A stretch of DNA of 64,000 bases from Sphingobacteriaceae bacterium (GCA_029266635.1 JAQSWM010000003.1:124001-188000), one strand, 5' to 3'. Positions 18,142 to 26,590 are shown, counted from the stretch's first letter. Numbers and translations are program-made. The notes: generated by a model not told the origin, from the letters alone.

Positions 18142-18351
18142 ATGAAAAAGCTATTTACTGTACTGGCACTTTGCGCATCTGTACTGGTTGCTTCGGCGAA
18201 GACTGATGATCCTAAAGCTAAAACAACTGCAAAAACTCCTGCTAAGAAAGAAGCAACCTGCAAGAAAGGCGGCGACTGCTGCAAAAAAGATTGCAGTAAG
18301 AAAACTACTTCTGCAGCTCCAAAAGCGAAAGCTTCGGTTAAGAAGAGCTAA
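18142..18351 (+). CDS. Small secreted Lys/Cys-rich protein
   Basis: A 69-residue protein with a signal peptide (about 1-19, ending ASA). The mature part is Lys/Ala/Thr-rich with one Cys cluster (TCKKGGDCCKKDCSKK, four Cys). It starts 12 nt after psd and ends just before a strong terminator, which supports it as a real gene. I do not recognise the family. The Cys cluster in a basic, disordered chain could bind metal or form disulfides, but that is only inference. Confidence 0.7.
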   Translation: MKKLFTVLALCASVLVASAKTDDPKAKTTAKTPAKKEATCKKGGDCCKKDCSKKTTSAAPKAKASVKKS

Positions 18352-18375
18352 GAAGGACTATCTCTTTAAAAAGAC

Positions 18376-18407
18376 AAAAAGCTTTCCTAAAAAGGAGAGC
18401 TTTTTTT
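18376..18407 (+). terminator. Intrinsic terminator after psd and the small Cys-rich gene
   Basis: A 13-bp stem (18376-18388 with 18393-18405, one G-U pair) with a 4-nt A loop, followed by a T tract to 18407. Confidence 0.85.
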
Positions 18408-18440
18408 ATTTACAGGCGGTAGAGAACAAATTTAGAAACC

Positions 18441-18470
18441 AAAAAAGCCTCCCTGAAACAGGAAGGCTTT
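18441..18470 (-). terminator. Intrinsic terminator of rplS
   Basis: On the minus strand AAAGCCT (18464-18470) pairs with AGGCTTT (18444-18450), and inner CCTG/CAGG arms close the hairpin. A run of T (18441-18446) follows. It ends the rpsP-rplS region. Confidence 0.8.
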
Positions 18471-18491
18471 AATGCTATCTGACTAGTTAAC

Positions 18492-18839
18492 TTAAACTCT
18501 TCTAGTTTTGATACGGGCAGCCTTGCCTGTAAGTGCACGCAGATAAAATAATTTGGCTCTGCGAACTTTACCGTGGCTGTTAACCTCAATTTTATCGATG
18601 TTAGGAGAGTTAATAGGGAATATACGTTCAACTCCTACTCCATTCGACATCTTACGAACAGTGAAAGTTTCGTTGTTTCCAACGCTGTTACGCTGAATAA
18701 CAACACCCTGATAAATTTGGATACGCTCTTTATTGCCCTCGCGGATTTTATAATGTACGCTGATGGTGTCGCCTGCTTTAAATGAGGGAGACTCCTTCTT
18801 TGTTACCGCCTGCTCTTCTACAAATTTTATTAAATCCAT
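18492..18839 (-). CDS. rplS: 50S ribosomal protein L19
   Basis: A 115-residue L19 at the 30S-50S interface. [30 protein letters not shown] and [20 protein letters not shown] are diagnostic. It is the last gene of the ribosomal cluster and lies 135 nt after trmD. That gap holds a near-consensus -7 box TAATATTG and an 8-bp hairpin (18859-18866 with 18872-18879), so separate transcription or an L19 leader control is possible but not shown. Confidence 0.97.
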   Translation of the reverse strand: MDLIKFVEEQAVTKKESPSFKAGDTISVHYKIREGNKERIQIYQGVVIQRNSVGNNETFTVRKMSNGVGVERIFPINSPNIDKIEVNSHGKVRRAKLFYLRALTGKAARIKTRRV

Positions 18840-18974
18840 GATTTTAAGCTCTTAAACTGATTTTTAACCCGTAAAAATCGGACTGCAATATTAGGAAATT
18901 TTTCTGAAAGTATAAAGTCAATTTTAAAATTCACTTCCTTTTCTCGAGTGAACTATTTGAGGCTGGCATCGCGA

Positions 18975-19649
18975 TCATTCAAGAAGGTCGGGGCGACGTT
19001 TTTGAGTGCGCTCCAATGCCTGTTCGTGCCTCCAGTTATCTATTGCTGCCTGATTGCCGCTCAGCAGCACATCTGGAACTTTGTGGCCGTTCCAGTTTGC
19101 GGGGCGGGTGTAGACGGGAGCATCGAGAAGCTCACCCTGGAAGGAATCTGATAAGGCAGAAGTTTCGTCCGACAGTACTCCAGGAATCAGCCGCACAACC
19201 GCATCAACCAGTACCGCGGCCGGCAGCTCTCCACCCGACAGCACATAATCACCGATGGAAATCTCACGGGTTACAAACAAATCGCGTATGCGCTGATCTA
19301 TGCCCTTGTAATGTCCGCAAAGGATGATCAGGTTTTCTTTTGTAGATAAATGATTGGCGATGCTTTGGTTCAAAGTCTCCCCGTCTGGCGACATAAAAAT
19401 CACCTCATCATAACCACGTTCAGACTTCAGAAACTCAATGCATTTTGCGAAAGGCTCAACGCTCATTACCATTCCGCTTCCGCCGCCGTATGGATAATCA
19501 TCTACGTTTTTGTGTTTGTTATCTGCATAATCACGCAGGTTGTGCACGTGGATTTCGGTTAACCCTTTCTTTTGCGCACGCTGTAAAATGGAATGGGCGA
19601 AAGGGCTTTCGAGTAAGCCGGGAAGTACTGTGATGATGTCGAAACGCAT
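18975..19649 (-). CDS. trmD: tRNA (guanine-37-N1)-methyltransferase
   Basis: It methylates G37 of tRNAs with G36 using S-adenosylmethionine. The 224-residue SPOUT protein has [42 protein letters not shown] and the trefoil-knot segment [16 protein letters not shown]. In this genome it no longer directly follows rimM: an XRE regulator and a membrane protein gene lie between, and trmD begins 15 nt after the XRE stop. Its transcription may depend on that module's promoter. Confidence 0.97.
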   Translation of the reverse strand: MRFDIITVLPGLLESPFAHSILQRAQKKGLTEIHVHNLRDYADNKHKNVDDYPYGGGSGMVMSVEPFAKCIEFLKSERGYDEVIFMSPDGETLNQSIANHLSTKENLIILCGHYKGIDQRIRDLFVTREISIGDYVLSGGELPAAVLVDAVVRLIPGVLSDETSALSDSFQGELLDAPVYTRPANWNGHKVPDVLLSGNQAAIDNWRHEQALERTQKRRPDLLE

Positions 19650-19664
19650 ATGCGAAGGTCTAAG

Positions 19665-19865
19665 TTAATCAGTGTCTTCTAATTGAAATATTTCCTCTAC
19701 CTGCTTCCCGAACACTTTTGCGATCTTTAAAGCAAGCACTGTAGAAGGTACATACCTGTTAGACTCTATAGTATTAACAGTTTGCCTGGAAACGCTTATA
19801 AGAAGTGCTAAATCTGCCTGAGTAAGGTTTTTGATAGCCCGCTCTGTTTTGATCGTATTTTTCAA
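19665..19865 (-). CDS. Small XRE-family HTH regulator
   Basis: A 66-residue protein that is almost only an HTH_3 domain: IKNLTQADLALLISVSRQTVNTIESNRYVPS covers the helix-turn-helix (helices about 14-21 and 25-34). It resembles the small YgzD/YozG-type regulators that often pair with a membrane protein. The start is TTG at 19865, and its last two bases overlap the stop of the upstream membrane gene (TTGA), which implies translational coupling. It probably binds the inverted repeat in the module promoter (20319-20332); that link is inference. Confidence 0.88.
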   Translation of the reverse strand: MKNTIKTERAIKNLTQADLALLISVSRQTVNTIESNRYVPSTVLALKIAKVFGKQVEEIFQLEDTD

Positions 19866-20287
19866 AATACATTTATGTTGAGCTTACTCAATAGCAGCAG
19901 CGCCCTGAAATGAATGATAAAAAAAAGAACTCCAAGAAAAGGGAGAGAGACAAGAAAAGTGAGCAACGGCACAATGTTAAGGAAAAGGACAGATATTGCC
20001 AGCGCTAATATATTGAAAATTAACGCCCATTTTGAGGATTTAGATCTTAAGCTGCTTATAAACTCATCCTCGATCTTTTCTCTTGAAAACGCAATCAAGG
20101 ATAATCCTAAAATAACCAATAGCAACAATATCGTTCCAGTCAAGTCACGAAAATTATGTACTTGAATTGCCCTTTTATACAAGTCTGGGATACTGAATAC
20201 AATGAATCTAGAAAGATATATAAGGAACAACAAAAGGAGATATCCCAAATACTTAAGATGATGCGGAAACAAAAATCTATTTTTCAT
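19862..20287 (-). CDS. Four-helix membrane protein paired with the XRE regulator
   Basis: A 141-residue protein with four hydrophobic segments, arranged as two pairs around a charged loop (FSREKIEDEFISSLRSKSSK). It begins MKNRFLFPHHLKYLGYLLL. I chose ATG 20287: the longer frame from 20332 would start inside the promoter. The family is not known to me. It is the first gene of a two-gene unit with the XRE gene, whose start overlaps its stop. It may be a signal or stress target controlled by that regulator. Confidence 0.75.
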   Translation of the reverse strand: MKNRFLFPHHLKYLGYLLLLFLIYLSRFIVFSIPDLYKRAIQVHNFRDLTGTILLLLVILGLSLIAFSREKIEDEFISSLRSKSSKWALIFNILALAISVLFLNIVPLLTFLVSLPFLGVLFFIIHFRALLLLSKLNINVF

Positions 20288-20302
20288 TATCGAGTTGTTT
20301 CG

Positions 20303-20332
20303 CAAATGTAAAATAAATTTGACACATGTCAA
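20303..20332 (-). promoter_or_regulatory. Promoter and operator-like dyad of the membrane/XRE module
   Basis: On the minus strand TTG (20330-20332), a 19-nt spacer and TACATTTG (20303-20310) match the Bacteroidota consensus. The sequence TTGACATGTGTCAA (20319-20332) is a 6-2-6 inverted repeat that includes the TTG, a plausible binding site for the XRE dimer. The predicted transcript starts about 11 nt before ATG 20287. Confidence 0.75.
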
Positions 20333-20351
20333 GTATTTTTGACTACAGTCT

Positions 20352-20882
20352 CTACCCGTTTACATAAACCTCTATCAGCCCATCCGGTAAGCTAACGTGC
20401 AATATTCCCTTTTCTTCATCTATTTCTTTGATGATTTCGTCATTTAGCGGGAACATAATCTCGTTAAACCGATAAGGGACGACAGCTATAAACTGCTGTG
20501 GGTACTCGTGTATCTCGATGATCTCGCCCAGTTCGCCGGCAACTTCATCATGAACGATGAAGCCCTTGAGGTCGGTTATTGTAAATTCATCTTCCTCATC
20601 CCGAACAGGAAGTTTCGAGTTTGGCTGATAAACCTTTTTCCGGACGATTTTCTCAGCTTTTTCGATCGTATCTAAATCGTCGAAATAGAAGTAACCTGTC
20701 TGGTTGGCCTGAAGTTTATAAGAATTGACGAAAAAAGGAACCAGCTTTCCCTCTATCTCAATGAACACAGATTTCAAGTCTAATCTTGAAGGCTCATCAT
20801 ATTCAAAGAATACCTGAACTTCACCTTTCAAGCCTTTGGTTTTAGTGATATAGCCGACGTAAAAGCAATCTTCAATATTCAT
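20352..20882 (-). CDS. rimM: 16S rRNA processing protein RimM
   Basis: A 176-residue 30S maturation factor that binds S19 and helps process the 16S 3' domain. It has the N-terminal RimM beta barrel (YVGYITKTKGLKGEVQVFFEYD) and the C-terminal PRC-barrel-like domain (about 95-170, DLKGFIVHDE). It lies downstream of rpsP as in many bacteria, but a hairpin separates the two genes. Confidence 0.95.
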   Translation of the reverse strand: MNIEDCFYVGYITKTKGLKGEVQVFFEYDEPSRLDLKSVFIEIEGKLVPFFVNSYKLQANQTGYFYFDDLDTIEKAEKIVRKKVYQPNSKLPVRDEEDEFTITDLKGFIVHDEVAGELGEIIEIHEYPQQFIAVVPYRFNEIMFPLNDEIIKEIDEEKGILHVSLPDGLIEVYVNG

Positions 20883-20899
20883 CTGTTATCCTATAAACA

Positions 20900-20935
20900 A
20901 CAATAGCGAAGCTCCTGTAAGAACTTCGCTATTGT
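20900..20935 (-). terminator. Hairpin between rpsP and rimM
   Basis: A perfect 12-bp stem (20900-20911 with 20924-20935) with a 12-nt loop lies between the two genes. There is no long U tract, so partial termination or mRNA end protection after rpsP is more likely than full termination. Confidence 0.6.
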
Positions 20936-20954
20936 ATAATGAAATTTTCTGTTC

Positions 20955-21572
20955 TTATTCAGCCGCAGGTGTTTCCTCTGAAGCTTCAGCAGCAGGAGCT
21001 TCAGCAGCCTCTTCAGCCACAGGGGCCTCAGCGATTTCTTCAGCAACAGGAGCTTCAGCAGTTTCTTCAGCAACGGTCTCTTCAACCGGAGCTTCTTCTG
21101 TTTCCTCAGCAGGAGGAGTGTTTTTAGCAGCTACTGCTGCAGCAATTTCCTCTTTCTTCTTAGCTTCAGCAGCTAATGCAGCTGTTCTTGCATCTTGCTT
21201 GGTTTTAGCTAAGCCTTCTTTTTTACCTTCGATCTTGCCGGTTTTGCCTTCAAGCCACTGGTTAAATTTAGCTTCAGCTTGTTCTGCTGTTAAAGCGCCT
21301 TTTTTAACACCACCTTCTAAGTGTTTCTTGTATAAAACACCTTTGTAAGAAAGTATAGCACGACAAGTATCTGTTGGCTGAGCACCTTTATTTACCCAGT
21401 CTAAAGTTTTGTCGAAGTTAATGTCAATTGTAGCCGGGTTAGTGTTTGGGTTGTAAGAACCTAATCTTTCAATAAACTTTCCGTCTCTTGGTGAGCGAGA
21501 ATCTGCTACCACAACATGGTAAAAAGGCTTTCCTTTTTTACCGAATCTTTGCAATCTGATTTTAGTTGCCAT
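20955..21572 (-). CDS. rpsP: 30S ribosomal protein S16 with long acidic Ala/Glu tail
   Basis: The first 85 or so of 205 residues are canonical S16 ([42 protein letters not shown]). A Lys/Ala-rich linker follows, then about 55 residues of imperfect AEAPVAEE-type repeats. Long tails on S16 occur in other Bacteroidota. The tail is probably disordered and exposed on the 30S surface; its role is unknown. TATCTTTG (21630-21637) is a plausible -7 box, with a leader of about 55 nt. Confidence 0.95.
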   Translation of the reverse strand: MATKIRLQRFGKKGKPFYHVVVADSRSPRDGKFIERLGSYNPNTNPATIDINFDKTLDWVNKGAQPTDTCRAILSYKGVLYKKHLEGGVKKGALTAEQAEAKFNQWLEGKTGKIEGKKEGLAKTKQDARTAALAAEAKKKEEIAAAVAAKNTPPAEETEEAPVEETVAEETAEAPVAEEIAEAPVAEEAAEAPAAEASEETPAAE

Positions 21573-21629
21573 TCTTTGTTTTGTTTATGTATTCAACATA
21601 GTTCCCGGAAGCTTCGTGCTGCGGGGCTG

Positions 21630-21637
21630 CAAAGATA
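21630..21637 (-). promoter_or_regulatory. rpsP -7 box (TATCTTTG)
   Basis: Minus-strand TATCTTTG matches TAnnTTTG and sits about 57 nt before the rpsP ATG, leaving room for a leader RNA. No exact TTG is seen at 19 nt spacing. Confidence 0.45.
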
Positions 21638-21667
21638 GGAATTTTATACGAAAATCATATAACAGAG

Positions 21668-22234
21668 CTAGATATTCCGCTCCACATAGTCAATAAGTGA
21701 GTGGATTACCTTGATATGGATTTCCTGCGCACGATCTGCATAGTTGGATTTTGGTGCCCTGATCTCTACATCGCACAGCCCAGCCATCTGTCCGCCGTCT
21801 TTTCCGGTAAGCCCGATTACTTTTATGCCCACCTTCTTTGCCGAATCAATGGCCTTCAACACATTTTCGGAGTTTCCGCTGCTGCTGATTGCGAACAGCA
21901 CATCTCCGGGCTTGCCAACAGCTTCAACCATCCTTGAAAACACCAAGGCATATCCGTAATCGTTGGCCACGCAGGAAAGGTGTGATGGGTCTGAAATGGA
22001 GATAGCCGCAAGCGCCGGCCTGTCATGCCTATAACGCCCTGAAAGTTCCTCGGCAAAGTGCATGGCATCGCACATGGAACCGCCATTGCCGCATGAGATA
22101 ACTTTGTTGCCAGCCTTTAAAGTATCAACCAAAAGCTTTCCGGCAGCTTCTATGTTCAGAAAGTTAGCATCGTCGCTCAAGAAAGCCTGAAGCGTTTGCT
22201 GTGCTTCTAAAAAATGGTTTTTGATCTGATCCAT
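21668..22234 (-). CDS. gmhA: Sedoheptulose-7-phosphate isomerase-type SIS protein
   Basis: A 188-residue SIS-domain protein that should convert sedoheptulose 7-phosphate to glycero-manno-heptose 7-phosphate for LPS core synthesis. The phosphosugar-binding motifs [21 protein letters not shown] and SSSGNSENV are closely GmhA-like, and [13 protein letters not shown] carries the catalytic-type Glu and His. No other heptose gene is adjacent. It lies 10 nt after pfkA and is probably co-transcribed. Confidence 0.9.
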   Translation of the reverse strand: MDQIKNHFLEAQQTLQAFLSDDANFLNIEAAGKLLVDTLKAGNKVISCGNGGSMCDAMHFAEELSGRYRHDRPALAAISISDPSHLSCVANDYGYALVFSRMVEAVGKPGDVLFAISSSGNSENVLKAIDSAKKVGIKVIGLTGKDGGQMAGLCDVEIRAPKSNYADRAQEIHIKVIHSLIDYVERNI

Positions 22235-22244
22235 TCCGGTGAAC

Positions 22245-23222
22245 CTAAAGGGATAGTATTTCTACAATCTTAAGCAGGCTCGGATTTACCTCCGAGATGT
22301 GCTTAATGGCGTTTTTAAAAGGAGTGAAATGGATTTTTCCGTTGCACACGCCAATCATCTCACCTTTACGCCCTTCCATCAACGACTCTACAGCCGCTAC
22401 GCCAAGACGGCTCGCCAACACGCGGTCCATGCACGTCGGGCTGCCCCCTCGTTGAATGTGACCGAGTATAGAAACCCTAGTATCGTACTTAGGAAACTTT
22501 TCTTTTACTTTTTCGGCGACTTCGAACGCACCACCAGCATCATCGCCTTCAGCAACAATCAAAATCTTAGATGCTTTGTCTTTACGGCCTTTCTCCAGAC
22601 GCTTAAAAAGTGCGTTGATGTCAGTCTTGCTTTCAGGAATCATGATCGCTTCGGCGCCAACCCCAATGCCGCTTCGCAGAGCGATAAGGCCAGAGTCGCG
22701 GCCCATCACCTCAACAATGAAAAGCCTATCGTGCGATTCGGCGGTATCGCGAATTTTATCGACTGCATCAACAACAGTGTTGATTGCGGTGTCGTACCCA
22801 ATGGTAAAATCCGTCCCGATCAAATCGTTGTCTATCGTGCCGGGCAATCCCAAAATAGGCATGCCAAACTCTTTTATAAAGATTTTTGCTCCGGTAAAAG
22901 TCCCATCGCCGCCAATGGCAACAAGTGAATCTACCTTATGCTTTTGAAGCTGATCAAATGCTTTTTGCCGGCCTTCTTTGGTCTTGAACTCTTCGCTGCG
23001 GGCGGTTTTTAGAATGGTGCCGCCGCGTTGGATGATGTTGGACACCGATTTCCGGTTCATGGGGAAGAACTCGCCATTGATCATGCCTTCATAGCCACGC
23101 ATAATGCCGGTAACCTCTATGTTATAGTACAATGCGGTACGAACTACCGCTCGTATCGCAGCGTTCATGCCGGGCGCATCGCCCCCGGATGTTATTAAAC
23201 CAATGTTTTTTATTTCGCTCAT
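22245..23222 (-). CDS. pfkA: ATP-dependent 6-phosphofructokinase
   Basis: A 325-residue glycolytic enzyme. [15 protein letters not shown] and GGDGTFTGA form the ATP site (the Gly after GGDG favours ATP over pyrophosphate). [19 protein letters not shown] carries the catalytic Asp, and EVMGRDSG and [14 protein letters not shown] the fructose-phosphate site. The ATG overlaps the dsbD stop by one base (TAATG), so it is translationally coupled to it. Confidence 0.97.
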   Translation of the reverse strand: MSEIKNIGLITSGGDAPGMNAAIRAVVRTALYYNIEVTGIMRGYEGMINGEFFPMNRKSVSNIIQRGGTILKTARSEEFKTKEGRQKAFDQLQKHKVDSLVAIGGDGTFTGAKIFIKEFGMPILGLPGTIDNDLIGTDFTIGYDTAINTVVDAVDKIRDTAESHDRLFIVEVMGRDSGLIALRSGIGVGAEAIMIPESKTDINALFKRLEKGRKDKASKILIVAEGDDAGGAFEVAEKVKEKFPKYDTRVSILGHIQRGGSPTCMDRVLASRLGVAAVESLMEGRKGEMIGVCNGKIHFTPFKNAIKHISEVNPSLLKIVEILSL

Positions 23223-24895
23223 TATTTCTTTGAAAAAGCAGCAATGCCGCTATTCAGGAAGCGAAGATAGTTTTCAGGATTGTAATCTGCACCCTGGGGA
23301 GGTACTAAAATATTCCCGTCGCTATCTATAATTACGTACCAGGGCTGAGAGTTAGTGCCAAACTTTGTCGCCTGGAAATCGCTCCACTTCTTGCCGATAG
23401 TGGTTATTTTCCTGCCTGATTTAGATGTAAATTGTTCCTGCTCCGGCAGCTTTGTCTTGTCGTCAACGTACAATTCAGCCATCACGAATCCGGTCTTTAA
23501 CAATCTTGATACTTCCGGATCTGTCCAAACATTAGCTTCCATTTTGCGGCAATTAACGCAGTTCCAGCCAGTAAAATCTAAGAGGACCGGTTTGGCGGAT
23601 GCCTTTGAAGCAGCTAAAGCTTCATCATAATCATAGTATGGGTCGAAGCCTTTGGGCGTACCTCGATGGAAGATCTCAGCGTACTTTTTCTTTGTAGTTG
23701 ATGAAGGAGTTTGAGATCCAAAGTTCCCTTGCGAAAGGTCGAAGTCTTGGGTGGCTGATGGCGGCAGAAAAGCGCTGATGGATTTGAGCGGAGCTCCCCA
23801 CAAGCCGGGAATCATGTAAACTACGAAAGCGAGAACAATGATGGCCAGGAAGGTCCGCGGGATGGAAATGTGAGTCGTCGGCGAATCGTGCGAGAACTTG
23901 AGTTTGCCTAGGAGATAGAATCCCATCATCCCGAAAATCACGATCCAAAGTGAAAGAAAAACTTCGCGATCAAACCAGTTCCAGTGATATGCTAAATCAA
24001 CATTCGATAAAAATTTTAGTGCAAATGCCAGCTCAATAAAGCCCAGTACTACCTTCACGCTGTTGAGCCAGCCTCCGGATTTTGGAAGCGATTTCAATGC
24101 AGAAGGAAAAATCGCGAAAAGCGTAAATGGAATAGCCAGTGCAAGTGAGAACCCGAACATGCCCACAGCCGGGCCAAGCCTCTCGCCTTTGGAAGCGGCA
24201 TCCACCAACAATGTTCCGATGATCGGCCCAGTGCAGGAGAAAGAAACCAGGGCAAGCGTAAAGGCCATGAAGAAGATACCTGTGAAGCCTCCTTTGTCAG
24301 ACTTCTCATCCATCTTGTTCACAAACGAACTTGGCAGCGTGATCTCAAATGCTCCTAAAAATGAAATCCCGAAAACGAGCAGCATCAAAAAGAACAAGAA
24401 ATTGAATACGCCGCTGGTAGATAAAGCATTTAACGCGTCAGAGCCGAAAGCCAGGGTTATCGCAAGTCCTAACAGCACATAAATAACTACAATTGATATG
24501 CCGTATAAAAATGCTTGTTTGATTGCATTTGCCCTTGAGCCTCCTCCTTTTTTGGTGAAGTATGAAACCGTTAGCGGTAGCATCGGGAAAATGCAGGGCA
24601 TGATCAGAGCAGCGAATCCTCCCAAAAACCCCAGCAAGAAAATTGACCAAAGCGTTTTTGGAGCTTCGGGATTTGAGGCAGGTGTGGCAGGTGCAACAAC
24701 TTTGGCCTTTACGGTGTCGGCTTGTACGGTATCGTGCGAGATAGAATCAGTTTCTGGCTGTATGTCTGTAAATTCCAGCCCTTCTGTGGAAACCGTCGTA
24801 TCTGTAGCGGCCTGCGCCCTAAGATTGGAAGTCGGCGTAAAGGTTAAAGGCAGTACTGAAAAAAGCAGGTAAAGGTATATTTTCATCGATTTCAA
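23222..24895 (-). CDS. dsbD: DsbD-type thiol:disulfide interchange protein (membrane and thioredoxin domains)
   Basis: It carries electrons from cytoplasmic thioredoxin across the inner membrane to periplasmic proteins. The 557-residue protein has a signal peptide, a short linker where the N-terminal domain would be, a CcdA-like eight-helix domain (about 85-380) with Cys in MPCIFPMLPLTVSYF and in FSCTGPIIGTLL, and a C-terminal thioredoxin domain with Cys446 and Cys449 in GWNCVNCRKME. The missing N-terminal domain is encoded by the gene just upstream. Confidence 0.92.
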   Translation of the reverse strand: MKSMKIYLYLLFSVLPLTFTPTSNLRAQAATDTTVSTEGLEFTDIQPETDSISHDTVQADTVKAKVVAPATPASNPEAPKTLWSIFLLGFLGGFAALIMPCIFPMLPLTVSYFTKKGGGSRANAIKQAFLYGISIVVIYVLLGLAITLAFGSDALNALSTSGVFNFLFFLMLLVFGISFLGAFEITLPSSFVNKMDEKSDKGGFTGIFFMAFTLALVSFSCTGPIIGTLLVDAASKGERLGPAVGMFGFSLALAIPFTLFAIFPSALKSLPKSGGWLNSVKVVLGFIELAFALKFLSNVDLAYHWNWFDREVFLSLWIVIFGMMGFYLLGKLKFSHDSPTTHISIPRTFLAIIVLAFVVYMIPGLWGAPLKSISAFLPPSATQDFDLSQGNFGSQTPSSTTKKKYAEIFHRGTPKGFDPYYDYDEALAASKASAKPVLLDFTGWNCVNCRKMEANVWTDPEVSRLLKTGFVMAELYVDDKTKLPEQEQFTSKSGRKITTIGKKWSDFQATKFGTNSQPWYVIIDSDGNILVPPQGADYNPENYLRFLNSGIAAFSKK

Positions 24896-24900
24896 TTAAC

Positions 24901-24929
24901 AGAAAAAGGCACAATGCTGTGCCTTTTCT
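24901..24929 (-). terminator. Hairpin between the two dsbD parts
   Basis: A stem of ten or more base pairs (AAAAGGCACA/TGTGCCTTTT) with the 4-nt loop ATGC lies in the 51-nt gap. On the minus strand a T-rich stretch completes the stem, so partial termination between the genes is likely. Confidence 0.65.
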
Positions 24930-24946
24930 CTGGATATCAGTTAAGA

Positions 24947-25405
24947 TTATTTGCCAGCCACTTTTATCGGGATGGTGAATTCTACCTCATCGGGTGGAAG
25001 GCATTTGCTCTCGTTACAAACCATAAATTCCAGGCTGCCCTTTACGCTTGTAGCTGCTGCGGACTTTAATTTTACTTTTTGCTGAAAGATGACCACATCC
25101 TCAAAATAGCTGACATTCGAGCCGAACGACTTTTCAAATTTAGTGATCGGCTTGGGCTCACTCGCTTTTCCGACAAGCGTGTAGCTTTTTGAAGGAGCAA
25201 ACGTGAAAGATGTGGCAACAGGACCATCTCCTGTGTTTTGAGAATAAATATGCCAGCCCTTGTCTATAGTTGCTTTAATGAAAACTACGGCCTCAGTTGC
25301 GCTGGTGCGTTTAGCTGCGTAGGACCATTTAACCGGTTTCAATATTTGTGCAAAGCTGCTGCCTGCGAGAAGCAGAGCTATAATCATTAAACTAAATTTC
25401 TTCAT
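24947..25405 (-). CDS. Periplasmic DsbD alpha-like domain protein
   Basis: A 152-residue protein with a signal peptide (about 1-19, ending SFA) and an immunoglobulin-like fold matching the N-terminal domain of DsbD. WHIYSQNTGDGP and the CNESKCLPP motif carry the reactive Cys pair. It lies directly upstream of the dsbD gene that lacks this domain, so the two probably work as one split enzyme. birA is 3 nt upstream. Confidence 0.88.
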   Translation of the reverse strand: MKKFSLMIIALLLAGSSFAQILKPVKWSYAAKRTSATEAVVFIKATIDKGWHIYSQNTGDGPVATSFTFAPSKSYTLVGKASEPKPITKFEKSFGSNVSYFEDVVIFQQKVKLKSAAATSVKGSLEFMVCNESKCLPPDEVEFTIPIKVAGK

Positions 25406-25408
25406 GGT

Positions 25409-26176
25409 TTATCTTAAAAATTCAACCTCTTTTATATTGAAGCTTTTAACTTCTTTCCCTGTGTACAGTTGCAACAGGCCTTGCTCATCAACATCCACCA
25501 ATTCAGCTTCAAAAATCTCTTCATTTGCACGATAGCGTGCAAGAGTGTTCAGCTGATAAAGCTTGTTTATATACGTTTGCTGTATCTCTTTTATTTTACC
25601 GCTCCTGAGTTTGAGGTACCAGCGTTCTATACTGCTGCAAAGTTCTGCTAATAAAGTTTGTAAATCATAATCGCTATGTAAGATTTTGATTAGCGAGGTG
25701 GCATGTGCGGCTTCTGGTGGGAAGCCTTGCTGGTTCACATTCAGCCCGATACCAATAATGGCATACTTCCAGCGGCTGCCCTGTATGATGTTTTCAATCA
25801 GCATACCACCTATCTTTTCATTGTCAACATACATATCATTAGGCCATTTAATTTTAGCTGAGCTGCCAATAATTGATTCTAATACTTCGTTTATAGCTAT
25901 ACTAATAGCCTTATTCAGAGAAAATTGATCCTGAACAGATAAGAAGGATGGTTTCAGGAGTATGCTGCAGGTGAGGTTTTTTCCAGGCTCACTGTGCCAT
26001 GTATTGTTTTGCTGGCCTCTTCCTGCTCGCTGTTCCTCTGCCAATATTACAGTACCTTCCTGCAATGGCGCAGAATTTGACAACTGTGATTTAAGATAAG
26101 TATTGGTAGAATCGACACATAATAACCTCTCAATTTTTTGGCCAACAAATAATGTTGGAAAAGTGTTATTTTGCAA
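25409..26176 (-). CDS. birA: Biotin-[acetyl-CoA carboxylase] ligase
   Basis: It makes biotinyl-AMP and attaches biotin to the carboxylase carrier protein. The 255-residue protein has VDSTNTYL, the biotin loop GRGQQNNTWHSEPGKNL (a GRGR-type loop with Q), KWPNDMYVDNEKIGGMLIE and GIGLNVNQ. There is no N-terminal HTH, so it is not a repressor. The only usual start in frame after the upstream stop is TTG at 26176. It diverges from rsfS across only 39 bp. Confidence 0.93.
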   Translation of the reverse strand: MQNNTFPTLFVGQKIERLLCVDSTNTYLKSQLSNSAPLQEGTVILAEEQRAGRGQQNNTWHSEPGKNLTCSILLKPSFLSVQDQFSLNKAISIAINEVLESIIGSSAKIKWPNDMYVDNEKIGGMLIENIIQGSRWKYAIIGIGLNVNQQGFPPEAAHATSLIKILHSDYDLQTLLAELCSSIERWYLKLRSGKIKEIQQTYINKLYQLNTLARYRANEEIFEAELVDVDEQGLLQLYTGKEVKSFNIKEVEFLR

Positions 26177-26215
26177 TATTCAATTAGTTAAATATCTCAA
26201 AACTAAATTTTTTTA

Positions 26216-26590
26216 ATGATTAAAAACAAAGCTGTAAATGAATCAGCCTACCTATCCGAATTGATCATTCATGGAATTCAGGAAAAAAAAGGCAATGATA
26301 TTGTAAGACTCGACTTAAGAAATATTCATAGTTCTATTGCAGATTATTACGTGATCTGCCACGCAGAATCATCAACCCAGGTTAAAGCCATAGCTTCGAG
26401 CATAGAAGAGGAAGTTTATAAAGCTATTCAGCAGGATCCGCTAAGAAAGGAAGGACTCGAGCATGGAGAATGGATCTTATTAGATTACGTTGACATTGTA
26501 GTACACGTTTTTAAAACCGAAAAACGCGATTTTTACGGCCTTGAAGAGTTGTGGGGCGATGCAGAGATGAAATATTACAAAAGTGCTTAG
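26216..26590 (+). CDS. rsfS: Ribosomal silencing factor RsfS
   Basis: A 124-residue protein that binds L14 and blocks subunit joining when nutrients are low. DIVRLDLRNIHSSIADYYVICHAES and EGLEHGEWILLDYVDIVVHVF are diagnostic. A -7-like box TAAATTTT (26204-26211) lies 4 nt before the ATG. ftsH follows after 30 nt, with a hairpin between them; rsfS-ftsH-LUD is an order I recall from other Bacteroidota. Confidence 0.95.
   Translation: MIKNKAVNESAYLSELIIHGIQEKKGNDIVRLDLRNIHSSIADYYVICHAESSTQVKAIASSIEEEVYKAIQQDPLRKEGLEHGEWILLDYVDIVVHVFKTEKRDFYGLEELWGDAEMKYYKSA

Noticed and set aside
18188-18472. A 94-codon Arg/Lys-rich frame overlapping the small Cys-rich gene
   Set aside because: It is out of frame with the signal-peptide protein, runs through the terminator, and is a by-product of AAG/AAA-rich codons.
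19665-20332. The XRE/membrane pair as a toxin-antitoxin system
   Set aside because: The membrane protein has four helices and no toxin-like motif, and the XRE protein lacks a second antitoxin domain. A regulator/target pair fits better.
20932-21348. Ser/Ala-rich and Gln-rich frames on the + strand opposite rpsP
   Set aside because: They are mirror images of the AEAPVAEE repeats of the S16 tail; the low-complexity sequence opens all frames.
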